Source: Caulobacter sp. Root1455
GTDB lineage: Bacteria > Pseudomonadota > Alphaproteobacteria > Caulobacterales > Caulobacteraceae
Direction: 5' to 3'
DNA: 64,000 bases
NCBI RefSeq assembly: GCF_001426905.1
Contig: NZ_LMFQ01000002.1
Coordinates: 124,526-188,525 of the forward strand
The notes below the pieces were generated by a model that was given only the letters and a program-made list of their open reading frames with translations, was not told the DNA's origin and made no database searches. Below are positions 23,445-32,572 of the stretch, in pieces (position 1 is the first letter of the stretch; every line of letters begins with the position of its first letter). The position numbers and the translations under genes are program-made.

Positions 23445-25853
23445 TTACCAGCTGTAGCTCAGGCGGGTGTAGAGGAAGCGCCCGTTGAAGCCGAACGGCG
23501 AGTAGCTGGGGAAGGCCACCACCCCGGTCGTGTTGACCGGCGCCGGGGCCCGGTCGGGGTACTCGTCGAACAGGTTGTTCACGCCCAAGGCCCAGGTGAC
23601 GTCCTTGAGGAAGGTGTAGCGGGCCTCGGCGTCCCAGACGGTCTTGGCGCCGGACTTGTAGTCCAGCGACGGGGTGGCGTTGGGGATCAGCACCGAGCCA
23701 TAAGCCGTGCCGCGCAGGGTCGCGCCCCACGGGCCGTTGCTCCAGTCGCCGGCGGCCACCAGCTTGTGGTCGGGCGTGCCCTGCTCGTAGGTCAGGATGT
23801 TGACCCTGGCGAACAGGGGCGGGGGCACGGGCAGGCCTGACAGGGTGCTGGTGGTCGGCACCTTGTTGACGTCGGTTTGGTTGTAGTTGGCCGCCAGGGT
23901 CAAGTCGAAGCGGCCGGCCGCGTCGGCGTCGAGGCGGTAGCGCGCCACCACGTCGACACCCTTGCTGGTGGTGTCCACGCCGTTGACGAAGAACCGGGCC
24001 GTGGTGACGCCGAACGGCTGCAGCAGGTTGTAGATCGCCTGCTGGGTGGGCGTGCCGCCGTTCACGCCCTGGATGTTCTCCGAGAGCACGATGCGGTTGT
24101 CGATGTCGATCTGATAGGCGTCGACCGTCAGTTCGAACGGACCCTTGTGGTAGACCGCGCCCAGCGAATAGTTCTTCGACTTTTCCGGCTCCAGCGGCTT
24201 GGCGCCGAGGGCGGCGGCCGTGGCGCTGGTGGCCGGGAAGGTGCCGACGTCCACCGCCGCCCCGCCGGCGATGATGTTGATCGAGGTGGTGGTGAAGTAC
24301 TGCTGCTGCAGGGCCGGCGCCCGGAAGCCGCTCGAGAACGCGCCGCGCAGGGCGAAGTTGTCGGTGAAGTCGTAGCGGGCCGCGATCTTGCCGGTCGTGG
24401 TCGAGCCGAAGTCCGAATAGTCCTCGTAGCGGGCGGCCAGGTCGATATCGAGCTTGTCGGTGATCTGGTTGTCCAGGTCGACATAGAGGCTGGTGGCGTT
24501 GCGGCTGACGTCGACCTCGTTGGCCGGACGGAAGCCGGGGAAGCCCTGGGCGCCGGCGCCCTTGCCGTTGCCGCCGTTGACCCACGACGCGGTTTCGCCG
24601 GCCTCGATCTTGTAGCTCTCGTCGCGATACTCGATCCCGAAGGCCAGCGTGCTGGGCTTGGCGAAGCCGAACAGCTCCAAGGGGCGGTTGACGTCGATGG
24701 CCGCCACGGTCTGGCCGTACTGCATCGACCCGTCCTTGAAGCGGGTTGGCGAGCTCGGGCCCAGCGAGGCGTTCAGCGAGTTGATCGTGCCGTATTCGAC
24801 CTTGTTTTCGCCGTGGGTGACGCTGGCGTCGACGTTGAAGCCGCCGATCACGCCCTTGGTCCCGAAGGCCAGGTTGTAGTCGTCGATCTTGGTGGTGATC
24901 CGCGGCACGTAGCCGGTCGGATAGACGCTGACATAGTTGTTCGCGTTGTCGGCCAGGCGCGGAAAGGCCGAGCTTTCGCCCTTGCGGTTCTGGTAGCCGG
25001 CCAGACCGTACAGGCTCCACGCGTCGTTCAACGGCAGACCGAAATTGGCGTAGATGGTCTTGGTCTCGACCTGCGGGTCGCCGTAGACGCCCGTCACCTT
25101 CCGGGGCGAGACGCGGAGGTCCAGGTCGGCGCGGTTCGTCGGATTGCGGAACGAATATTCGCCGGTCAGTGTCAGGAAGCCGTCGTTGGGCAGGGCGAAG
25201 CCTTGCCACAGCGAGGCGCTGTAGGTGGGGCCGTCGTGGGCCGTGCGGCCGTCGCGATTCCGGGTCGTCTTCACCTCGGTGTCGTAGATGCCGTAGGTGG
25301 CGCTGGCGCCGCCGCCGTGGCTCGCCTCGCGTAGGCGCAGATTGATCACCCCGGCGATGGCGTCCGACCCGTACTGGGCCGCCGCGCCTTCGCGCAGGAT
25401 CTCGACGCGGTCCAGGGCGGCGGTCGGGATGGTGTTGAGATCGAACGGCGCCGAACCGCGGCCGATCGAGCCGTTGATGTTGACCAGGGCGGCGGTGTGG
25501 GCGCGGTGGCCGTTCAGCAGCACCAGCGTCTGGTCGGGCGACAGGCCGCGCAGGGTGGCCGGGCGCACCGAGTCAGTGCCGTCGGTCACCGCCGGGCGGG
25601 GGAAGTCGAGCGACGGCGCCAGGTTGGCCAGGGCCTGGGCCAGTTCCGGCGTGCCCTGCCGGGTCAGGGCCTTGTTGTCGACGACGTCGACCGGCGAGAC
25701 GGTGTCGAGCCGCGAGCGGGCGACCCGGGTGCCGGTGACGACCACCTGATCGACCGCTGTGGTGTCATCGGCTGGCGCGACGTCTTGGGCCTGGGCGGCG
25801 CCGGCCACGGCCGCGACGGAAGCGGCGGCCATCAGGAAGCTTCTAAAATGCAT
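23445..25853 (-). CDS. TonB-dependent outer membrane receptor
   Basis: This 802-residue protein has a signal peptide ending at AGAAQAQ, a plug domain with QVVVTGTRV (TonB-box-like), an L-N-G-H motif and VEILREGAAAQYGSDAIAGVINL, and a long beta-barrel with a terminal aromatic-rich strand ending in W. It imports a ligand across the outer membrane using the TonB system; the ligand cannot be named. The ATG at 25853 was chosen because AGGGG stands 8 bases upstream; an earlier ATG at 25871 would place that site inside the gene. The plug region (NGHRAHTAALVNINGSIGRGSAPFDLNTIP) is of the type seen in carbohydrate- or flavonoid-linked Caulobacterales receptors. Confidence 0.92.
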   Translation of the reverse strand: MHFRSFLMAAASVAAVAGAAQAQDVAPADDTTAVDQVVVTGTRVARSRLDTVSPVDVVDNKALTRQGTPELAQALANLAPSLDFPRPAVTDGTDSVRPATLRGLSPDQTLVLLNGHRAHTAALVNINGSIGRGSAPFDLNTIPTAALDRVEILREGAAAQYGSDAIAGVINLRLREASHGGGASATYGIYDTEVKTTRNRDGRTAHDGPTYSASLWQGFALPNDGFLTLTGEYSFRNPTNRADLDLRVSPRKVTGVYGDPQVETKTIYANFGLPLNDAWSLYGLAGYQNRKGESSAFPRLADNANNYVSVYPTGYVPRITTKIDDYNLAFGTKGVIGGFNVDASVTHGENKVEYGTINSLNASLGPSSPTRFKDGSMQYGQTVAAIDVNRPLELFGFAKPSTLAFGIEYRDESYKIEAGETASWVNGGNGKGAGAQGFPGFRPANEVDVSRNATSLYVDLDNQITDKLDIDLAARYEDYSDFGSTTTGKIAARYDFTDNFALRGAFSSGFRAPALQQQYFTTTSINIIAGGAAVDVGTFPATSATAAALGAKPLEPEKSKNYSLGAVYHKGPFELTVDAYQIDIDNRIVLSENIQGVNGGTPTQQAIYNLLQPFGVTTARFFVNGVDTTSKGVDVVARYRLDADAAGRFDLTLAANYNQTDVNKVPTTSTLSGLPVPPPLFARVNILTYEQGTPDHKLVAAGDWSNGPWGATLRGTAYGSVLIPNATPSLDYKSGAKTVWDAEARYTFLKDVTWALGVNNLFDEYPDRAPAPVNTTGVVAFPSYSPFGFNGRFLYTRLSYSW

Positions 25854-25994
25854 GACGAAATCCCCTCGCATGGCTCCCGGCGGCTCTGGGCCTTTTGTTC
25901 CGGAAGCGGAGGAGCCCGTCTCCCCCTAAGGAAAGGATGGGGATGCGTGTATTCGCTCACAAGCTGAGCAATTCTGGTTAAACGCGCAGAAAAA

Positions 25995-26023
25995 AACGGC
26001 GCGGATTTCTCCACGCCGTTTTT
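25995..26023 (-). terminator. terminator of the rpsF-rpsR-rplI operon
   Basis: AACGGCGTGG pairs with CCGCGCCGTT (one G-U) around a 6-base loop on the minus strand, followed by a run of T. It lies 29 bases past the rplI stop. T runs on both sides could make it bidirectional. Confidence 0.8.
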
Positions 26024-26051
26024 GCAGTTTTTCTATGCGTCTACGAGGCGG

Positions 26052-26636
26052 TTAGGCTTCGTAGTGGTCGCCTTCGAACGAACCGGCGCCGCCTTCGGCC
26101 ATGTCTTGGGCGGCTTCGGCGTCAGCGGCGCGGTCTTCCTCGAACTGAGCGGCGATGACGTTTTCGCCGCGCGCTTGGCGATCGGCTTCGTCTTGGCTGC
26201 GCGCGATGTTGAGGGTGACCGTGACGGTCACTTCAGCGTGCAGCTTCACCTTCACTTCGTGGACGCCCAGCGTCTTGATCGGCTTGTCCAGCACGATCAT
26301 CGAGCGGTCGACCTTGCCGCCTTCGGCCTTGATGGCGTCGGCGACGTCGCGGCCCGCGACCGAACCGTACAGCTGGCCGCTTTCGCCGGCTTGACGGATC
26401 ATCACGTACTGCTTGCCGTCCAGGCTTTCGCCCGACTTGCCAGCGGCTTCGCGGTTCTTGACGTTGCGGGCTTCGATCTCAGCGCGCTGAGCTTCGAAGG
26501 ACTTCAGGTTGGTCGAGTTGGCGCGCAGGGCCTTGTGGCGCGGCAGCAGGAAGTTACGGGCGAAGCCGTCCTTCACCGTGACGACGTCGCCAAGAACGCC
26601 GGTGCCTTCGACGCGTTCGAGCAGAATGACTTTCAT
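26052..26636 (-). CDS. rplI: 50S ribosomal protein L9
   Basis: This 194-residue protein starts with the L9 N-terminal domain (MKVILLERVEGTGVLGDVVTVKDGFARNFLLPRHKAL), then the long connecting helix and the C-terminal domain (LYGSVAGRDVADAI). It is longer than the E. coli protein (149 residues) because of an acidic tail (EEDRAADAEAAQDMAEGG), as is common in alphaproteobacteria. It is the third gene of rpsF-rpsR-rplI. Confidence 0.97.
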   Translation of the reverse strand: MKVILLERVEGTGVLGDVVTVKDGFARNFLLPRHKALRANSTNLKSFEAQRAEIEARNVKNREAAGKSGESLDGKQYVMIRQAGESGQLYGSVAGRDVADAIKAEGGKVDRSMIVLDKPIKTLGVHEVKVKLHAEVTVTVTLNIARSQDEADRQARGENVIAAQFEEDRAADAEAAQDMAEGGAGSFEGDHYEA

Positions 26637-26649
26637 CGTGGTGTCTCCC

Positions 26650-26925
26650 TTACTTCACGACGTAGGGGAGCAGAGCCAGGAAGCGGGCGCGCTTGATGGC
26701 CTTGGCCAGTTCGCGTTGCTTCTTGGCCGACACCGCGGTGATGCGCGACGGCACGATCTTGCCGCGTTCGGAGACGTAACGCTGCAGCAGCTTCACGTCC
26801 TTGTAGTCGATCTTCGGCGCGTTGGCGCCCGAGAACGGGCAAACCTTGCGGCGACGGAAGAACGGGCGGCGAGCGCCAGCGCCGGCGGCGGGAGCGCCGG
26901 CTTCGGGAGCAGTGGTATCGGTCAT
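26650..26925 (-). CDS. rpsR: 30S ribosomal protein S18
   Basis: This 91-residue protein has the S18 core ([62 protein letters not shown]) after an Ala/Gly-rich N-terminal extension of about 20 residues. It binds with S6 on the small-subunit platform, and rpsF lies directly upstream. Confidence 0.97.
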   Translation of the reverse strand: MTDTTAPEAGAPAAGAGARRPFFRRRKVCPFSGANAPKIDYKDVKLLQRYVSERGKIVPSRITAVSAKKQRELAKAIKRARFLALLPYVVK

Positions 26926-26940
26926 GATCTCTCTTCTCCC

Positions 26941-27321
26941 TTACGCGGCCGGCGCGAAATCGTCGCGCGGGCGCTCGGTGCGCTCGCCACGTTCGCGATC
27001 GCGACGGGCCAGAACCGGCGACAGTTCCAGGTCCAGCTCTTCGACGCGGATGGTCATGAAGCGCAGCACGTCTTCATTGATCAGCAGCTGACGTTCCATC
27101 TCCTTCACGGCCGCGGCCGGAGCGTCGATGGCGAGCAGGGAGTAGTGGCCCTTGCGGTTCTTCTTGATGCGATAGGTGAGGTTACGCAGGCCCCAGTATT
27201 CGATCTTGGCGATGTGACCGCCATTTTCTTCCAGGAGAGCCTTGAGTTGCTCATTCAGAGCTTCGGCCTGTTGCGGCGAGATATCCTGCCGCGCGATGAC
27301 CACGTGTTCGTAGAACGCCAT
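26941..27321 (-). CDS. rpsF: 30S ribosomal protein S6
   Basis: This 126-residue protein has the S6 ferredoxin-like fold ([53 protein letters not shown]) and a charged tail rich in Arg and Glu. It is first in the rpsF-rpsR-rplI operon. Confidence 0.97.
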   Translation of the reverse strand: MAFYEHVVIARQDISPQQAEALNEQLKALLEENGGHIAKIEYWGLRNLTYRIKKNRKGHYSLLAIDAPAAAVKEMERQLLINEDVLRFMTIRVEELDLELSPVLARRDRERGERTERPRDDFAPAA

Positions 27322-27642
27322 GTTTTCCTTCTTCCGGCTTGGAAGGCGGCGCGAGCGACGGCGGAAGTCCGTCGATCACGATGGATCCTGCATGCCGAGC
27401 GGGAAATCCCGACCCAAAGGGCTGCGTGCAAGACCGCCATCCGTGAGAGGGCGCGCTAATAGCCGAAAGGCCGCGCGAAGGCAAGGAAACCCTGCGAAAC
27501 CGCCAGGGGCCGCCGACGGCGCGACGCCCGCCGGAAATCCGTGCGGTCGCGAACCGCTCGGAAACCGGGCGGCAAACAGTTGTCATACAAATTTGTCGAC
27601 CAGGTTCTTTGGACCCGCAAAGGCTTATGCTATCGGGAGTTC
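27322..27642. other. divergent intergenic region between rpsF and the secreted protein gene
   Basis: This stretch of about 320 bases must hold the promoter of the ribosomal operon (minus) and that of the gene at 27643 (plus). I see a small palindrome, ACAAATTTGT (27587-27596), 47 bases before 27643, and GGGAG at 27635-27639 as its ribosome binding site. No convincing -10/-35 pair and no ORF of believable codon use are visible. Confidence 0.4.
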
Positions 27643-28299
27643 ATGGGGTTCCGAGCACTTGCGTCCCTGATCGCGGCCGTGGCCGCGACCGCCACCTTCG
27701 CCGCGCCGGCGACGGCGGGCGACATCGTGCGCAAACCCGACCTGGCGGTGTGGGGCGCGGACGGCCGTTTCCAGGGTTATTCGGCCGCCCAGACGCTGGA
27801 CCTGTCGAGCGACGCCGAGAAGGCGACCTTCACCGCCAAGGTGGCCGGGAACCTCGACGACCCGACCTATGATTTCGCCCTCAACCTGAACCAGAAGCCC
27901 GACGAGCACGTCACCACCAATCGGGCGGTCGGCGTCGGAGCGTCATGGAACGCCCGCGAGGCGGCGATCCGCTCGTCCCTGGCCCGCTCGTTCGGCTTCG
28001 GCCTGCTGCCCAAGACCAACTATGTGCGCCTGTCGATGAACATGAACGCCGTCCAGCCGGTCTATCTGCGCGGCCGCACGCCGGTGACCCGGGCCAATGT
28101 GCGGTCCGAACTGACCCTGGACGGCCGTCCGGTCGCCTCGATCGCCGTGGGCGGCGGCACGACGGGCCAGGAGGGGGTCGATTTCAGCCTGACCCGGCCG
28201 TTCGACCTGCCCGCCGAGTTCACCGTCAGCCTGCGCGCCGACGACGAGCGGGTCCAGGACGGCCGGCTGATGGTCAAGCTGGTCCGCGCCACCTGGTAG
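27643..28299 (+). CDS. secreted protein of unknown function
   Basis: This 218-residue protein has a signal peptide (MGFRALASLIAAVAATATFAAPATAG). The mature part is rich in beta-strand pattern, with no Cys and no motif I recognise (D-L-A-V-W-G-A-D-G-R-F-Q-G-Y, then M-N-M-N-A-V-Q-P-V-Y-L-R-G-R). The ATG at 27643 was chosen because GGGAG lies just upstream and the signal peptide begins there. Export to the periplasm or outside is likely. It stands alone between divergent and convergent neighbours. Confidence 0.75.
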   Translation: MGFRALASLIAAVAATATFAAPATAGDIVRKPDLAVWGADGRFQGYSAAQTLDLSSDAEKATFTAKVAGNLDDPTYDFALNLNQKPDEHVTTNRAVGVGASWNAREAAIRSSLARSFGFGLLPKTNYVRLSMNMNAVQPVYLRGRTPVTRANVRSELTLDGRPVASIAVGGGTTGQEGVDFSLTRPFDLPAEFTVSLRADDERVQDGRLMVKLVRATW

Positions 28300-28302
28300 G
28301 CC

Positions 28303-29106
28303 TCAGGCGGCCTCCACCGCCTTGATCTCCGCCTCGCGTCCCTGACGCCGCACGGCCTGGGCGAACCGCTCCAGATAGCGCGGGTTCTCGGTGCCCATCA
28401 TCCGGTCCCACCAGGTGAAATAGAGCCCGTAGTTCCAGCCGGCCTGGGCGTGGTGCAGGTCGTGATGGGTCACGGTCGTCATCCAGGGCAGCAGCGGGCG
28501 GCCGTCGCGGGTGGCCGGAAACAGCTCGTAGCCGCTGTGGCCCAGGGTGTTGCGGACGATCTGGTGCAGCATGAACAGCCCCGCGACCGGCCACTGGGTG
28601 GGGACCAGCAGCATCCACAACGGCACGAACAGCGCGTTGATCGCCGCCTCGCCCAGATCGAAGCTGTAGGCGGTGAACGGCGAGGGGCTGTTTGAGCGGT
28701 GATGACGGCGGTGAAAGACCCGGAAAAGCCTCCGGTCGTGGATCAGCCGGTGGGTCCAGTAGAACCAGGCGTCGTGGCCGACGATCATCAGCGCCAGGCT
28801 GGTCCAGAACCAGGCCGGTCCCCACTCGCGGGCGATGTAGGGACCGTGCATCAGGCCGGCGCGGAACAGGCCGAAGCTCAGCAGGCCGACCGTCGAGAAG
28901 ATCATGATCGACCGGATCGAGGTGGCGAACTCGATCAGCAGTTGGCGCGCCGGCGGGCGGCCCTCGCGAATTTTGCGACCGGCCAGCGGGGCCGCCAGCA
29001 CGCCCCACAGCGCCAGCCAGACGCCGACCGCGAAGATCACGTAGCGGCTGACGTCGGTGAAGACACCTTGCAGCCAGTGTTCGGCGAAGGGGAGAAGGAA
29101 CGACAT
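28303..29106 (-). CDS. sterol desaturase / fatty acid hydroxylase family protein
   Basis: This 267-residue integral membrane di-iron enzyme has four to five hydrophobic helices and three histidine clusters: WTHRLIH (HX3H), FHRRHHRS (HX2HH) and THHDLHHAQAG (HX2HH). These bind the iron pair that oxidises an acyl chain, sterol or carotenoid; the substrate is unknown. The frame stays open upstream into the AraC gene, but the ATG at 29106 starts the homologous part. It lies 71 bases below a membrane-bound AraC regulator on the same strand, which may control it. Confidence 0.88.
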   Translation of the reverse strand: MSFLLPFAEHWLQGVFTDVSRYVIFAVGVWLALWGVLAAPLAGRKIREGRPPARQLLIEFATSIRSIMIFSTVGLLSFGLFRAGLMHGPYIAREWGPAWFWTSLALMIVGHDAWFYWTHRLIHDRRLFRVFHRRHHRSNSPSPFTAYSFDLGEAAINALFVPLWMLLVPTQWPVAGLFMLHQIVRNTLGHSGYELFPATRDGRPLLPWMTTVTHHDLHHAQAGWNYGLYFTWWDRMMGTENPRYLERFAQAVRRQGREAEIKAVEAA

Positions 29107-29177
29107 CGGATGGTCCTCGGATGAGTGATGTCCCGAGGAAGACGCGGCTGTCCGGGCCCGTCGCGCCGATCGCGAAA

Positions 29178-30290
29178 TCAGGCGGTCTTGTCGGCTTTCG
29201 GCGAAGGACCGCCGGTTTCGACCAGCCGCAGCCGCGTGGGGACGGGCGTATTGGCGCTCCGCCATTCGGTCGGGGTGACGCCCGTCGCGACCCGGAAAGC
29301 GCGGTTGAACGGGCCCAGCGAGGCGAAGCCCAGGTCGTAGGCGATGGTCGAGATCGACTTCAGGGCCAGGTCGGGGGCGGCGAGGGCGGTCTTGGCCGCC
29401 TCGATCCGCCGGCCGTTGACGTAGTCGGCGAAGTTGCGGTGGCCCAACACGCCGTTGATCAACCGGCGCAGGCGGTGCTCGGGCGCGCCGACCAGCGCCG
29501 CCAAGGCGCTGATCGACAGGTCCTCGCCGCGCCAGACCTCGTCCTGATCCATGGCGGTCTCCAACCGGGCCAGAACCAGGCGGTCGGCGGGGGTCAGGTC
29601 CATCAGAGGCGCGGGCGGCGGCGTCGCCGCTTCGCCGGCCTTGGACGCCACCACCAGAAGCGGTTCGGCGCGCAGCAGGGCGACGGAGGCGGCCACGGAC
29701 AGGGCGGCCAGGGTCAGCGATTGCAGCAGGCCGGCGGCGGGCAGCCCCGGCAGGCCGCCGATCCAGGCCATGTCCCGAATGCTGAGCAGCAGGATGTAGC
29801 CGGCGGCGGTGATCATCACCGGCCCCCGTATGCGGCGACGCTGAGCCACAAGGTCGTCGCGCCAGCCGCGCCAGATCACCAGCAGGGCGTGCAGCACCAG
29901 TCCGGCCGAGGCCAGGTTGAAGACCAGCCAGAACGGCTTGCAGATCGTCGGCGGCATGGACCGGGCCAGGAACCACAGCGCCACCAGCCCCACGGCCGGC
30001 CACAGACGATGCGGCGAGAAGCGTCGCTCGTCGGCAAACAGGGCGTAGGCCAGGGCCCAGAACAGACCGGTGGTCGCCACCGACAGCGCGCAGACGATCG
30101 GGGAGGCCACGGCCACGCCGCCCGGCCTGTAGCCCTCGATCACATGGGCCATGGCGCCGAGGAAGAACAGCCCGCCGACCCAGCGCGCAGGAGTCGTGCG
30201 CCGATCCAGGACCAGGCCCAGTCCGGTGACCGCGAAACCGCCGATGGCGACGCCGCGGGCCAGGGTTTCGAAGAGGATCGTGTCGCCCAT
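29178..30290 (-). CDS. membrane-bound AraC-family transcriptional regulator
   Basis: This protein has about 370 residues. The first about 215 residues carry six to seven membrane helices and the last about 110 an AraC-type double helix-turn-helix (LSISALAALVGAPEHRLRRLINGVLGHRNFADYVNGRRIEAAK, then IAYDLGFASLGPFNRAFRVATGVTPTEWR). DNA-binding AraC domains on a polytopic membrane part suggest sensing of a membrane or periplasmic signal. ATG 30290 was chosen over an in-frame GTG at 30299; neither has a clear ribosome site. Control of the downstream hydroxylase is inferred from order and strand. Confidence 0.85.
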   Translation of the reverse strand: MGDTILFETLARGVAIGGFAVTGLGLVLDRRTTPARWVGGLFFLGAMAHVIEGYRPGGVAVASPIVCALSVATTGLFWALAYALFADERRFSPHRLWPAVGLVALWFLARSMPPTICKPFWLVFNLASAGLVLHALLVIWRGWRDDLVAQRRRIRGPVMITAAGYILLLSIRDMAWIGGLPGLPAAGLLQSLTLAALSVAASVALLRAEPLLVVASKAGEAATPPPAPLMDLTPADRLVLARLETAMDQDEVWRGEDLSISALAALVGAPEHRLRRLINGVLGHRNFADYVNGRRIEAAKTALAAPDLALKSISTIAYDLGFASLGPFNRAFRVATGVTPTEWRSANTPVPTRLRLVETGGPSPKADKTA

Positions 30291-30371
30291 GGCCGACACT
30301 CTAGACGAAACACGCGCGGACCGATCCGACCCGCGCGCGCCGATTTCGCAAGAGGCTGGTCGAAACCGGAA

Positions 30372-30914
30372 TTATTTCAGCTTGCCGGCCTTGTAGGCCT
30401 TCACCGCGTCCATGGTGTTGGTGACGTGGCCCTGGAAGTTCAGGTCGCTGTAGGCCAGCAGGATCTTGCCGCTGGGGGCGATGACATAGGACGTGCGGTT
30501 GGACAGGGTGTCCTTCATCGGCAGCACGACGTCGTAGGTCTTGATCAGGGCCGGATTGGCGGCGGCGACCGCGAACTTGTCGCGGCAGTGCTCCTTGGAG
30601 AAGTCCTTGATGCGCTCGACATTGCCGGCGGTGACGCCGATCACCGTCGCGCCCAGCTTCTCGAACTCGGGCGTGGCCTCGGCGAATTCGTGGGCCTCGG
30701 CCGTGCAGCCCGAGGTGTAGGCGGCCGGGAAGAAGTACAGCACCACAGGACCCTTCTTCAGCGCCTGGGACAGGGTGAAGGAGAAGTCGTTGCCGGCCAG
30801 GGCGGCGGGGGCGGTGAAGTCGGGGGCCTTGTCGCCGACCTTGAGGGCGGCCAGGGCGGGCGAGGCGGCCAGGAGGGCGCCGCAGAGAGCGAGACCGGTA
30901 AGCAGGCGTTGCAT
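30372..30914 (-). CDS. exported peroxiredoxin (AhpC/TSA, BCP-like)
   Basis: This 180-residue protein has a signal peptide (MQRLLTGLALCGALLAASPALA) and a peroxiredoxin fold: G-D-K-A-P-D-F, VVLYFFPAAYTSGCTAEAHEF with peroxidatic Cys70, and a later Cys in KEHCRDKF that could resolve. It reduces peroxides in the periplasm. The ATG at 30914 has GGAG 8 bases before it and starts the signal peptide; a longer frame from 30989 is not needed. Export of a BCP-type enzyme is less usual than a cytoplasmic one. Confidence 0.88.
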   Translation of the reverse strand: MQRLLTGLALCGALLAASPALAALKVGDKAPDFTAPAALAGNDFSFTLSQALKKGPVVLYFFPAAYTSGCTAEAHEFAEATPEFEKLGATVIGVTAGNVERIKDFSKEHCRDKFAVAAANPALIKTYDVVLPMKDTLSNRTSYVIAPSGKILLAYSDLNFQGHVTNTMDAVKAYKAGKLK

Positions 30915-31036
30915 GCGTAGGCTCCAACGGAAGGCGAGGGCGCAACCGACTGCGCATGTTTTCAATAACGCCATTCCTTCGCCTTCCAAACGCCAACCTG
31001 CGCCCCTAAGACGAAAGGCGTAAACGGGAGGCGGAC

Positions 31037-31516
31037 ATGGCGCTCGGCGAGACGGAAATCCCCACCCTGGCGGCCTGGGCGGGCGGGCCCGACCGGTTCC
31101 GGGCGCTGTTCGAGGCCTTCTACGCCGCCGTGCCCGACGATCCGGTGCTGGCCCCGGTGTTCGCCGGCATGAACCCGCGCCACGCCGAGCACGTGGCCGC
31201 CTTCGTCACCGAGGTGTTCGGCGGTCCCAAGGCCTACAGCGAGGCCGGCGGCGGACACGCCGCGATGATCGGCCATCACCTGGGCCGCCATCTGACCGAA
31301 GAGCAGCGCCGGGCCTGGGTTTCGCTGATGCTGGACACCGCCGACGCGGTCGGCCTGCCGGCGGATCCGGAATTCCGCGCCGCCTTCGTCGGCTACCTGG
31401 AGTGGGGCACGCGGCTGGCGGTGATCAACTCAGCGCCCGGCGTCGAGGCGCCCGCCGACAACCCGCCGATGCCGGTCTGGGGCTGGGGACCGCCGGGCGG
31501 ACCCTGGCTGGGCTGA
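31037..31516 (+). CDS. group II truncated hemoglobin-like globin
   Basis: This 159-residue globin has a shortened fold: RFRALFEAFYAAVPDDPVLAPVFAGM, H-V-A-A-F-V-T-E-V-F-G-G-P-K-A-Y, and GGHAAMIGHHLGRHLTEEQRRAWVSLM with the proximal-His region. It binds heme and probably oxygen or NO. A Pro/Trp/Gly-rich tail (PMPVWGWGPPGGPWLG) is typical of this group in alphaproteobacteria. It faces the divergent peroxiredoxin gene, but a joint role is not shown. Confidence 0.87.
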   Translation: MALGETEIPTLAAWAGGPDRFRALFEAFYAAVPDDPVLAPVFAGMNPRHAEHVAAFVTEVFGGPKAYSEAGGGHAAMIGHHLGRHLTEEQRRAWVSLMLDTADAVGLPADPEFRAAFVGYLEWGTRLAVINSAPGVEAPADNPPMPVWGWGPPGGPWLG

Positions 31517-31596
31517 ACATTCGGGCCGACTTGCCGCCCCGCGTTCGATGGCCTAACCCTCCGCCCCTGAATCTTTAGAAAGAGGCGCGGGCTTCC

Positions 31597-32541
31597 ATGA
31601 GCATCGCTTTCATTTTCCCGGGACAGGGCAGCCAGACGGTCGGCATGGGCGCCGATCTCGCCCAGGCCTTCGCCACCGCCCGCGAGGTCTTCCAGGAGGT
31701 CGACGACGCCCTGGGCCAGAAGCTGTTCAAGCTGATGATCGAGGGCCCCGAGGGCGACCTGACCCTGACCGAGAACGCCCAGCCGGCCCTGATGGCCGTC
31801 AGCCTGGCCGTGAGCCGGGTGCTGGAGAAGGAATTCGGCGTCGGAATCGACAAGGCCGCCTTCGTGGCCGGCCACAGCCTGGGCGAATACAGCGCCCTGG
31901 CCGCCGCCGGCGCGATCACCCTGGCCGACACCGCCCGCCTGCTGAAGCTGCGCGGCCAGGCCATGCAGCGCGCCGTGCCGGTGGGCGAGGGCGCGATGGC
32001 CTCGCTGATCGGCCCCAAGACCGACCTGGCCCTGGCCGAAGCGGCCGCCGCCGCCGGCTCGGAAGTCGGGGTCTGCGTCGTGGCCAACGACAATAACAAC
32101 GGCAACGTGGTGATCTCCGGCGCCAAGGCGGCCGTCGACAAGGCCATCGAGAAGGCCAAGGAGTTGGGCGCGCGGGCCATTCCGCTGAACGTCTCGGCCC
32201 CTTTCCACTGCCCGCTGATGCAGCCGGCGGCCGACGAGATGGCCGAAGCGCTGTCGAAGACCACGATCATCGCCCCGCGCGCGCCGCTGGTGGCCAACGT
32301 CACCGCCGCGCCGGTCCACGATCCGGACGTCATCCGCAAGCTGCTGGTCGAGCAGGTCACCGGCCGCGTCCGCTGGCGCGAGAGCATGACCTGGCTGGCC
32401 AATGAAGGCGGCGTCACCCGCTTCGCCGAGGCCGGGGCCGGCAAGGTGCTGTCGGGCATGGCCAAGCGGATCGCTCCGGACGCCGAAGCCGTTCCGCTGA
32501 ACAGCCCGGCCGACCTCGAAGCCTTCGCGAAATCCCTCTAA
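31597..32541 (+). CDS. fabD: malonyl-CoA:acyl carrier protein transacylase
   Basis: This 314-residue enzyme loads malonyl groups on ACP. FIFPGQGSQ is the N-terminal family block, GHSLGEYSA holds the catalytic Ser94, and the catalytic His lies in VSAPFHCPLM. It is the first gene of fabD-fabG-acpP-fabF. Confidence 0.97.
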   Translation: MSIAFIFPGQGSQTVGMGADLAQAFATAREVFQEVDDALGQKLFKLMIEGPEGDLTLTENAQPALMAVSLAVSRVLEKEFGVGIDKAAFVAGHSLGEYSALAAAGAITLADTARLLKLRGQAMQRAVPVGEGAMASLIGPKTDLALAEAAAAAGSEVGVCVVANDNNNGNVVISGAKAAVDKAIEKAKELGARAIPLNVSAPFHCPLMQPAADEMAEALSKTTIIAPRAPLVANVTAAPVHDPDVIRKLLVEQVTGRVRWRESMTWLANEGGVTRFAEAGAGKVLSGMAKRIAPDAEAVPLNSPADLEAFAKSL

Positions 32542-32572
32542 CCCCATTCTTTCCTTGGGGAGGAAACCCAAA

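Noticed and set aside
29107-30003. N-terminal extension of the sterol-desaturase frame
   Set aside because: The frame stays open into the AraC gene, but the residues are Arg/Pro-rich noise. The enzyme's family homology begins at the ATG at 29106.
29121-30920. A 599-codon plus-strand open frame
   Set aside because: It runs antisense across the AraC regulator and the peroxiredoxin, with low-complexity Gly/Arg/Gln composition. It is a shadow of GC-rich coding on the other strand.
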